From assembly GCA_965279095.1 (NCBI GenBank), contig CBDIHH010000002.1:62001-126000 (forward strand): 64,000 bases of DNA. Reading direction: 5' to 3'. The stretch is from CBDIHH01 sp965279095 (lineage in GTDB: Bacteria; Pseudomonadota; Alphaproteobacteria; Caulobacterales; Caulobacteraceae). The notes under the pieces were generated by a model. That model had not been told where the DNA came from. It was given only the letters and a program-made list of their open reading frames with translations, and searched no databases. Below are positions 1 to 10,834 of this stretch, piece after piece. How positions within the stretch are numbered: position 1 is the stretch's first letter; each line of letters begins with the position of its first letter. A program made the translations under genes and the position numbers.

Positions 1-1
1 C

Positions 2-172
2 GCCGAGCCGGGCGACATGGAGGGCTATGCGCGATGCCTGGTGCTGTTCGACGGTCGCGACGAGGCGGCGGTGGCGCTGGCGCGGCGACGGTGGTCCGCC
101 TTCAAGACCCAGGCCCTGCCGGTCTCCTACTGGCGGCAGGGCGCCGAACGCGGATGGGAGAAACAGGCATGA
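2..172 (+). CDS. holC: DNA polymerase III subunit chi, C-terminal fragment
   Basis: The frame is open from the window edge, so only the last 56 residues are visible and the start lies outside. The fragment has the HolC C-terminal pattern: a hydrophobic strand (CLVLFDG), a helix of the form EAAVALARRRW, then SYWRQ and a terminal GWEKQA. HolC pairs with HolD in the clamp-loader complex and contacts SSB at the replication fork. The stop codon overlaps the next start as ATGA. The identification rests on this tail alone. Confidence 0.75.
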   Translation, partial: AEPGDMEGYARCLVLFDGRDEAAVALARRRWSAFKTQALPVSYWRQGAERGWEKQA

Positions 173-489
173 GACGCATCATCATCCCCCTGGCGGCCCT
201 GGCCTTATTGGCGGGCTGCTCGTCCAAGCAGGAGCCGCGCACCGAGCCGCCGCTGCCGAGCTCGCCGCAGCCGAGCCGGCCGCCCGAGGTGCGCAACGAC
301 CAGTGCGGCGCCGGCGATCTGGCCTATCTGGTGGGCAAGCCCAAGAGCCAGATCCCGGTGCCGGTGGACCCGAGCCGCCGGCGCGTGGCCTGCACCACCT
401 GTCCGGTCACCATGGACTACAGTCCCGCGCGGCTGAACATCCTGTTCGACGCCGAGACCGGCGTGATCAAGGAAGTCAAATGCGGCTGA
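169..489 (+). CDS. Peptidase inhibitor I78-family lipoprotein
   Basis: The 106-residue product starts at the ATG that overlaps the holC stop. A short signal sequence (MRRIIIPLAALALLAGC) ends in the lipobox LAGC with Cys17 as the lipidation site. After a Pro/Ser-rich linker (residues 22-40) comes a compact domain with the I78 pattern: N-D-Q-C-G-A at its start, LVGKP, a conserved Arg, and RLNILFD followed by a terminal VKCG. I78 members are small inhibitors of serine peptidases; a role in protecting the envelope is inference. It is probably cotranscribed with holC. Confidence 0.72.
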   Translation: MRRIIIPLAALALLAGCSSKQEPRTEPPLPSSPQPSRPPEVRNDQCGAGDLAYLVGKPKSQIPVPVDPSRRRVACTTCPVTMDYSPARLNILFDAETGVIKEVKCG

Positions 490-532
490 CCCCCCCGGCC
501 CGGCGCCGGACTTCCCCCGGCCGGCGTCCAGG

Positions 533-1453
533 GTGACGGTCGCTGACCCCACCCACGGCGTCTACGGCGCCCCGCCGCCCGACCTGGCCCTGGCCGAGGC
601 GGACGCGATCCAGCTGTCGCCCACGGTTCCGGGCGCCCGATCCCTGGAGGACCTCGCCCCAGGGAGTCTAGCCGGAATGGTCATGCTCGCGCCGCCGGGG
701 GCGATCGAGCGGCGCTATGTCCTGGCCCAGGCCCTGGCCGCCCTGGCTCCCGGCGCGGCGCTGACCGTGCTGGCGCCCAAGGACAAGGGCGGCTCGCGCC
801 TGCGCAAGGAATTGGAGGCGTTCGGCTGCACGGTGGAGGAGGAGGCTCGCCGCCATCACCGCATCTGCTACGCCGCCGCGCCCGGCGCCCCGAGCGGCCT
901 GGCCGAGGCCATCGCCGAGGGCGCCCCGCGGCTGATCGAGGCCCTGGGCCTGTGGTCCCAACCGGGGGTGTTCAGCTGGGATCGCGTGGACCCCGGCAGC
1001 GCCCTGCTGGCCGCCCACCTGCCGCCCCTGGCCGGGGACGGGGCCGATCTCGGCAGCGGCCTGGGCTATCTGGCCCGCGCTGTCCTGACCGCGCCCAAGG
1101 TCCGCAGCCTGGCGCTGATCGACAACGACCGCCGCGCCGTCGAGGCGGCCCGCCGCAACGTCATCGATCCGCGGGCGACCTTCGCCTGGGCCGACGCCAC
1201 CGGTCCCGACGTCCCTTTGGAGGGGCTCGACTTCGTCGTCATGAACCCGCCCTTCCACAGCGGCGGTTCGGAGGACCGGGGCCTGGGCCAGCGGTTCATC
1301 CAGCGCGCGCACCAGATCCTGCGCCCCAAGGGAACCCTGTGGCTGGTGGCCAACCGGCACCTGCCCTATGAGCCGATCCTGGCCCAGCTGTTCGCCAGCG
1401 CCGAGCGCCGCGCCGACAGCGGCGGCTACAAGGTGTTCGAGGCGCGCCGGTGA
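533..1453 (+). CDS. Class I SAM-dependent methyltransferase, RsmC-like
   Basis: A 306-residue protein with a GTG start at 533. The SAM-binding motif DLGSGLGYLAR sits near residue 165. The catalytic motif NPPFH near residue 237 is the N-P-P-[FY] signature of base-amino (N6/N2) methyltransferases. The half-length N-terminal domain followed by the catalytic domain resembles RsmC (16S rRNA m2G1207), so rRNA guanine methylation is the likely role; the exact target cannot be read from sequence. Its stop overlaps the GTG start of the next gene, a pseudouridine synthase, which supports an rRNA-modification pair. Confidence 0.75.
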   Translation: MTVADPTHGVYGAPPPDLALAEADAIQLSPTVPGARSLEDLAPGSLAGMVMLAPPGAIERRYVLAQALAALAPGAALTVLAPKDKGGSRLRKELEAFGCTVEEEARRHHRICYAAAPGAPSGLAEAIAEGAPRLIEALGLWSQPGVFSWDRVDPGSALLAAHLPPLAGDGADLGSGLGYLARAVLTAPKVRSLALIDNDRRAVEAARRNVIDPRATFAWADATGPDVPLEGLDFVVMNPPFHSGGSEDRGLGQRFIQRAHQILRPKGTLWLVANRHLPYEPILAQLFASAERRADSGGYKVFEARR

Positions 1454-2193
1454 GCCGACCGCCGCTGCCGGGCAGCATGCGGCTCGACCGGCTCCTGGCC
1501 AACATGGGCTATGGCTCGCGCAAGGAGGTCTCGGGGCTGGCCCGCGCCGGCCTGGTGCTGCTGGACGGCGACGCCGTCACGGACCCCGACCGCCGCATCG
1601 CCATCACCGCCGACCTGGCCACGCGGATGACCGTGCAGGGGCGGCCCCTGGACCCGCCGCCGGGCCTGGCCCTGATGCTGCACAAGCCAGTGGGCGTGAC
1701 CTGTTCGCACAAGGAGACCGGGGCCCTGGTCTATGAGCTGCTGCCGCCCCGGTGGCGCGTCCGTGAACCGGTGATCTCCACCGTGGGCCGGCTGGACAAG
1801 GACACCTCTGGCCTGTTGCTGATGACCGACGACGGCGCCCTGCTGCACCGGATCATCTCGCCGCGCAGCCACATCGCCAAGCGCTACCGGGTCACGCTGG
1901 ACCGGCCGATGTCCGGCGAGGAGACGGATCAATTCGCGTCCGGCGCCCTGCTGCTGGAGGGCGAGGACAAGCCGCTGCTTCCCGCGGTCCTCGAGCCGTT
2001 GTCGGACACCGAGGCCCTGCTCACCATCACCGAGGGTCGCTATCATCAGGTGCGCCGCATGTTCGCCGCCATCGGCAATCATGTCACCGCCCTGCACCGG
2101 GACCGCATCGGCGGTCTGACGCTGCCGGGGGACCTCGAGGCGGGGCAATGGCGGCTGATGACCCCCGGGGATGTGGCGGCGGTGTTCGGCTAG
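1450..2193 (+). CDS. 16S rRNA pseudouridine synthase, RsuA family
   Basis: A 247-residue RsuA/RluB/E/F-family enzyme. It has an N-terminal S4-like RNA-binding segment (RLDRLLANMGYGSRKEV), LHKPVGVTCS, and the catalytic segment GRLDKDTSGLLL carrying the nucleophilic Asp, followed by KRYRV and EGRYHQVRRMFAA. Length and motifs fit RsuA, which makes pseudouridine 516 in 16S rRNA. The GTG at 1450 overlaps the preceding stop as GTGA; an ATG at 1477 lies just before the S4 domain and is an alternative start. It is translationally coupled to the upstream methyltransferase. Confidence 0.85.
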   Translation: MSRPPLPGSMRLDRLLANMGYGSRKEVSGLARAGLVLLDGDAVTDPDRRIAITADLATRMTVQGRPLDPPPGLALMLHKPVGVTCSHKETGALVYELLPPRWRVREPVISTVGRLDKDTSGLLLMTDDGALLHRIISPRSHIAKRYRVTLDRPMSGEETDQFASGALLLEGEDKPLLPAVLEPLSDTEALLTITEGRYHQVRRMFAAIGNHVTALHRDRIGGLTLPGDLEAGQWRLMTPGDVAAVFG

Positions 2194-2243
2194 GAGACAT
2201 CGGTCGGTTGAGCGATGCTGTCGCAACCCGCTCAAAATAAGGT

Positions 2244-2285
2244 CGTCATCCTGGGGGCTCGCTATTGCGAGACCCCAGGATGACG
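2244..2285. repeat. Intergenic hairpin repeat (CGTCATCCTGGGG type)
   Basis: Two 19-nt arms (2244-2262 and 2267-2285) pair with one mismatch around a TATT loop. It lies between the convergent pseudouridine synthase and hybrid kinase genes and could stop transcription from both sides. The outer CGTCATCCT sequence recurs in the larger palindrome at 18766-18883, so this appears to be a dispersed repeat family. No poly-T follows. Confidence 0.75.
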
Positions 2286-2320
2286 GCCATTGGGAGAGCG
2301 TTACTCACGGCCCCTAGACG

Positions 2321-2347
2321 GGGACGATCGGGGTGGGGTTGGGCGAT
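2321..2347. repeat. Partial copy of the palindromic element at 10694-10815
   Basis: These 27 nt match 10786-10812 with two differences (GGGACGATCGGGGTGGG core, then TTGGG and GAT). Only one end of the larger element is present here, abutting the 3' end of the hybrid kinase gene. It looks like a degraded repeat copy. Confidence 0.6.
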
Positions 2348-2353
2348 TCTGTC

Positions 2354-4312
<1,959 letters not shown>

Positions 4313-4456
4313 GGGCGTCTGGTCCTCCGGCGAGAAGCGTTGGGGGGCGGGCTGGCCGGGTTCGTTCCCCGTCATAGGAGATTTGGCGGGCGGGGGAAGT
4401 GCAAACCGGAAGGTTTCGCGCTACGCGAACAACAGCGACCCTTGGTCCAAAATGTC

Positions 4457-4482
4457 GGGACCCGATACGCCGCTCGCGCGTT
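4457..4482 (+). promoter_or_regulatory. Candidate EcfG-type (general stress sigma) promoter
   Basis: GGGAC, 17 nt, then CGTT, ending 21 nt before the response-regulator ATG. The alphaproteobacterial EcfG/SigT consensus is GGAAC-N16/17-CGTT, so one base differs. No other promoter for the downstream gene is apparent. Tentative. Confidence 0.35.
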
Positions 4483-4503
4483 GCTTGCGCGAAAGAGAGT
4501 CCC

Positions 4504-4917
4504 ATGAGCACACCCATCCTCATCATTGAGGACGAAATCTTCCTCGCCCTTGATATCGAACGCATCCTCGAGGACGCCGGCTATGAAGTCGCGGGCATCG
4601 CTGCGGACCGGGCCGAGGCCATCGCGGCGGCGGCGTCGGCGCGTGTCGCCTTCGTCGACATCAATCTGCGCGACGGGCTGACCGGGGCGCTGATCGCCAA
4701 CGATCTGGCCGAGGCCTACGGCATCACCGTGGTCTACGTCACGGCCAACCCGTCGCAGATCAACCCGCGCGCCCCCGGGGCCTTGGGCGTGGTTGAAAAG
4801 CCGTTCCGGGACAGCGCGATCCTCCAGGCGGCGGCCCTGGCGACGGGTCGCGAGCCGGCCGGCCAGGTCGAGCCTCGGGACGTGCGGTTGTTCCCGGACT
4901 TCAGCCCCCCCGCATAA
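4504..4917 (+). CDS. Single-domain response regulator
   Basis: A 137-residue stand-alone receiver domain. The acidic pair is in IIEDE, the phospho-acceptor is Asp52 in FVDINLRDG, the conserved Thr is in VYVTAN, and the Lys is in VVEKPF. There is no output domain, so it must act by protein contact or as a phosphate relay. It starts at ATG 4504 after GAAAGAGAG. It lies between a hybrid kinase (divergent) and an HWE kinase (convergent, 17-bp overlap of the 3' ends), the obvious candidate partners. Many alphaproteobacterial single-domain regulators of this kind work in stress signalling; that link is inference here. Confidence 0.88.
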   Translation: MSTPILIIEDEIFLALDIERILEDAGYEVAGIAADRAEAIAAAASARVAFVDINLRDGLTGALIANDLAEAYGITVVYVTANPSQINPRAPGALGVVEKPFRDSAILQAAALATGREPAGQVEPRDVRLFPDFSPPA

Positions 4918-6412
4918 GCGAGTTGCGCGGCGCATCCATGGTGAGGTGAAGCCCCTCGGGCCGCCACGCGCGGGTCAGAGAGCCGCCCAACTGGCGCAGC
5001 GCCGTCATCTCCACCAGTTGCGTTCCAAAGCCGGTTTTCTCCGGAGGCGCCACCGGCGGCCCTCCCGACTCCCGCCAGTCGAAGCGAAATCCGCTCTCCG
5101 TCTGGCTGACCGACAGGTCGATGACCCCCTCGGAGCGTGTCAGCGCGCCATATTTGGCCGCGTTGGTGGACAGTTCGTGGAACAGCAGGGCCAGCGGCGT
5201 CGCCGCCCGGTCGTCGATCCTCGGATTGTCCCCGGTGATGCGCACGCGCTCCTGCCCCTCGACGGCATAGGGCTGGAAGATTTTTCGCAGCATGCCGTGG
5301 AGACTTCCCTCGTCGACCTTGGGCATGGACTCCGCAGAATGCGGACGCACGAAATCGTGGGCCCGCCCCAGGGCGATCACCCGCCCGCGCAGGTCCTCGG
5401 CCATGAACCTGGCCTCGGGATGGCGTCTCATCGCCAGGCTGATCATGCCGGCGATGATCGCGAAGATGTTCTTGATCCGGTGGCTGAGCTCCTGGCTGAC
5501 CATCTGCCGCTCCTCCAGCAGGCGCTTCTGGTCATCGATGTCCGTGCAGGTGCCGAACCAGCGGGAGATGGCGCCGTCGGCGTCCCGCATCGGCAGGGCG
5601 CGGCCCAGGGTCCAGCGATAGTCCCCGGACACATGGCGCAGGCGGTATTCGATCTCATAGGGGTCGCCGGTGGCCAGGGAATGGCGCCAGGCGGCCCAGG
5701 CCCGCTCCTGGTCGTCCGGGTGGAACATGTCGTTCCAGGCCTCGCCGTCGGTGGAGCCGGGCGGCGTGCCGGTGAAGGCGTACCAACGGGCGTTGTAGTA
5801 GTCGTGGAACCCGTCCGCCCGGGTCGACCACACCATCTGCGGCATGGTGTCGGCCAGGACCCGGAACCGGCTCTCGCGGTCGGACAGCAGGCGCTCGACC
5901 TCGTCGCGGTCTCCGGCCCGCCGCGCGTCCTCGCGCCGCAGGTTCAGCAGAGCCATGACCTGCCCGGCCATGACCGTCAGGCCCTGCGCCTGAAGCGGCG
6001 TCAATCCCTCGCGCGGGGCGGAGTCGATCACGCACAGGGCCCCCAGGGGCGCGCCCTCGGGCGACCTTAAGGGCGCCCCGGCGTAGAAGCGGATGAACGG
6101 GGGGCCGGTGACCAGGGCGTTGTCCTTGAACCGGCCGTCTAGCCGGGCGTCGGGCACCACCATCAGCGCGTCGCCGCGCATGGCGTGCTGGCAGAACGAC
6201 GTCTCGCGGGGTGTTTCCGCCGCCGCCAGGCCCGCGCGGGCGATGAAGCGCTGGCGGTGCGCCTCGACCAGGCTGATCACGCAGATCGGCGCCTCGCACA
6301 GGGCGGCCCCGAAGGCCGTCAGGTCGTCGAGCGTGCCGTCCTGTTCGCGGGGGCCGATTTCGTAGGCCGCGAGGGCCTCGAGCCGGAGGTCTTCATCAAA
6401 TTCGCCGAGCAA
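4901..6412 (-). CDS. GAF-PAS HWE-family sensor histidine kinase
   Basis: A 503-residue soluble kinase. An N-terminal GAF domain (about 13-158) is followed by a PAS domain with PAC motif (182-296), then the HWE dimerisation domain with phospho-acceptor His311 in ELSHRIKNIF. The ATPase domain has His412 and Asn417 (FHELSTNAAKYGAL) and the family-defining Trp446-x-Glu448 (DWRESGG). No membrane segment or output domain is seen. The start is a TTG at 6412. HWE kinases are most common in Alphaproteobacteria and often feed response regulators such as PhyR; its partner may be the overlapping receiver gene. Confidence 0.87.
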   Translation of the reverse strand: MLGEFDEDLRLEALAAYEIGPREQDGTLDDLTAFGAALCEAPICVISLVEAHRQRFIARAGLAAAETPRETSFCQHAMRGDALMVVPDARLDGRFKDNALVTGPPFIRFYAGAPLRSPEGAPLGALCVIDSAPREGLTPLQAQGLTVMAGQVMALLNLRREDARRAGDRDEVERLLSDRESRFRVLADTMPQMVWSTRADGFHDYYNARWYAFTGTPPGSTDGEAWNDMFHPDDQERAWAAWRHSLATGDPYEIEYRLRHVSGDYRWTLGRALPMRDADGAISRWFGTCTDIDDQKRLLEERQMVSQELSHRIKNIFAIIAGMISLAMRRHPEARFMAEDLRGRVIALGRAHDFVRPHSAESMPKVDEGSLHGMLRKIFQPYAVEGQERVRITGDNPRIDDRAATPLALLFHELSTNAAKYGALTRSEGVIDLSVSQTESGFRFDWRESGGPPVAPPEKTGFGTQLVEMTALRQLGGSLTRAWRPEGLHLTMDAPRNSLMRGG

Positions 6413-6524
6413 GGGTAGCGCCTATCAAGAGGCCGCGACCACGGCGGCAAGCCAAACGTCAACGCGCCAGAGGGCGCCCGGTTCGCGCCGCCGCCCCCGT
6501 CGCGGCCCCTCCATAAGCCGAAAA

Positions 6525-6539
6525 GAACATATTGCGAAC
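6525..6539. promoter_or_regulatory. SOS box (LexA operator) of recA
   Basis: GAAC, seven bases, GAAC. This is the reverse complement of GTTC-N7-GTTC, the LexA operator of Alphaproteobacteria. It lies 108 bp upstream of the recA ATG. It implies LexA repression of recA, relieved by DNA damage. Confidence 0.8.
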
Positions 6540-6647
6540 CCGGAACAAAATGTGCACATTGGGTCTCGGTCGGCGGGGGATTCGGTCAGCGGGGCCCACC
6601 ACGGATCGCGGCGTGATCTTGCAACTCGTGCAATAAGGACACCTTCG

Positions 6648-7715
6648 ATGGCGGATTCGGTTTTGAGACTCGTGGGACAGGAAGACAGCAACAAGCACAA
6701 GGCCCTGGAGGCGGCCCTCGCGCAGATCGATCGCGCCTTCGGCAAGGGCTCGGTGATGAAGCTTGGGGACAAGGGCAAGATCGTCGAGATCGAGTCGGTG
6801 TCGACCGGCTCGCTCGGGCTCGACATGGCGCTGGGCATCGGCGGCCTGCCGCGGGGCCGGGTGGTGGAGATCTACGGGCCGGAAAGCTCGGGCAAGACCA
6901 CCCTGGCGCTGCACGTGGCGGCCGAGGTGCAGAAGGCCGGCGGCACCGCCGCCTTCATCGACGCCGAGCACGCCCTGGATCCCTCCTACGCCCACAAGCT
7001 GGGGGTCAATCTCGACAACCTGCTGGTCTCCCAGCCGGACACCGGCGAACAGGCCCTGGAGATCACCGACACCCTGGTGCGCTCCAACGCCGTCGACGTG
7101 ATCATCATCGACTCCGTGGCGGCCCTGACGCCCCGCGCCGAGATCGAGGGCGAGATGGGCGACAGCCTGCCCGGCCTGCAGGCCCGCCTGATGAGCCAGG
7201 CGCTTCGCAAGCTGACCGGCTCGATCTCCAAGTCCAAATGCCTGGTCATCTTCATCAACCAGATCCGCATGAAGATCGGGGTGATGTACGGCAGTCCCGA
7301 GACCACCACCGGGGGCAACGCCCTGAAGTTCTACGCCTCGGTGCGCCTGGACATCCGCCGGACCGGCTCGGTGAAGGTGCGCGACGAGATCATCGGCAAC
7401 AACGTCCGCGTCAAGGTGGTCAAGAACAAGGTCGCCCCGCCGTTCCGCGAGGTCGAGTTCGACATCATGTATGGCCAGGGCATCTCCAAGCTCGGCGAGA
7501 TCATCGACCTCGGGGTCAAGGCCGGGGTGGTGGAGAAGGCCGGCTCCTGGTTCTCGTACAACTCCACCCGGATCGGCCAGGGTCGCGACAATGCCCGCGA
7601 GTTCCTGAAAGCCAATCCCGACATGGCCGACGAGATCGAAAAGGCGGTTCGCAAGAGCGCCAACAAGATCGTCGAGGAACTGCTCGTCGGCCCCGCCGGG
7701 GACGAGGAGGCTTAA
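6648..7715 (+). CDS. recA: Recombinase RecA
   Basis: A 355-residue RecA, the strand-exchange protein and LexA co-protease. It has the RecA N-terminal helix (HKALEAALAQIDRAFGKGSV), Walker A GPESSGKTT, Walker B VIIIDSVAAL, loop 2 around NQIRMKIGVMYG, and PETTTGGNALKFYASVR. ATG 6648 follows AAGGA and gives the family's usual N terminus; the frame is open further upstream to 6552, but that stretch does not look like RecA. A SOS box precedes it and a strong hairpin terminator at 7832 follows, so it is probably monocistronic. Confidence 0.97.
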   Translation: MADSVLRLVGQEDSNKHKALEAALAQIDRAFGKGSVMKLGDKGKIVEIESVSTGSLGLDMALGIGGLPRGRVVEIYGPESSGKTTLALHVAAEVQKAGGTAAFIDAEHALDPSYAHKLGVNLDNLLVSQPDTGEQALEITDTLVRSNAVDVIIIDSVAALTPRAEIEGEMGDSLPGLQARLMSQALRKLTGSISKSKCLVIFINQIRMKIGVMYGSPETTTGGNALKFYASVRLDIRRTGSVKVRDEIIGNNVRVKVVKNKVAPPFREVEFDIMYGQGISKLGEIIDLGVKAGVVEKAGSWFSYNSTRIGQGRDNAREFLKANPDMADEIEKAVRKSANKIVEELLVGPAGDEEA

Positions 7716-8015
7716 GGCTTGCCGGCTCCCGCGCCGGGAGCCGGACGCGAACACCTCGGCAGCCGCTAGCGCGGGCGGATAACCCCGCTGACCGTTCGCC
7801 CGCTGCGTCCCCGCGCGGTCTGTCGTCGTGAGGGCGCCGGCCTCTCCATGAGGAGGCCGGCGCCCTTTTCCTTGCGGCATTGCCTGCCGCCTGCCTGGAC
7901 GGCGGCTCCCGCGCCCTGTCCGGCGGGCCGCTTTCCCTGGTCACTGACACGGCGCTTGGCTATGGGAGCGGCTGGTCTCATATGAAGCCGTTAAGCTGAC
8001 CCCACCGGAGCGCTC
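7716..8015. other. recA-alaS intergenic region (300 bp)
   Basis: This gap holds the recA terminator (7832-7871) and the alaS leader. I see no coding frame with family features on either strand. The CATATG-containing stretch just before alaS offers no clear ribosome-binding site beyond CGGAG about 9 nt before the ATG. Confidence 0.6.
7832..7871 (+). terminator. Intrinsic terminator after recA
   Basis: A perfect 13-bp stem (7832-7844 with 7853-7865) around an 8-nt loop, followed by TTTTCCTT. The arm reads GGGCGCCGGCCTC. Confidence 0.9.
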
Positions 8016-10667
<2,652 letters not shown>

Positions 10668-10693
10668 AGCAGGTTGCCTTTAGCGGAACCAAA

Positions 10694-10815
10694 CTCATCC
10701 AATCTCCGATCACCCCGGCGAAGGCCGGGGCCCAGATCATATGGCTCGACGTCAGCGCTCTAGGATCTGGATCCCGGCCTTTGCCGGGACGATCGGGGTG
10801 GGATTGGGTGATGCG
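10694..10815. repeat. Palindromic intergenic element
   Basis: Outer arms of about 50 bp pair imperfectly (ATCACCCCGGC...CCCAGATC against GATCTGGATCCCGGC...GGGTGAT). Each arm contains its own short perfect hairpin, CCCCGGC-GAAG-GCCGGGG at 10713-10730 and CCCGGC-CTTT-GCCGGG at 10773-10788. It sits between the convergent alaS and autotransporter genes and may end both transcripts. A partial copy is at 2321-2347. Confidence 0.75.
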
Positions 10816-10834
10816 GCCTAAAAGTTAGCCCACT

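Noticed and set aside
4793..6070. Plus-strand frame opposite the HWE kinase
   Set aside because: An antisense shadow; the minus-strand gene has full kinase motifs.
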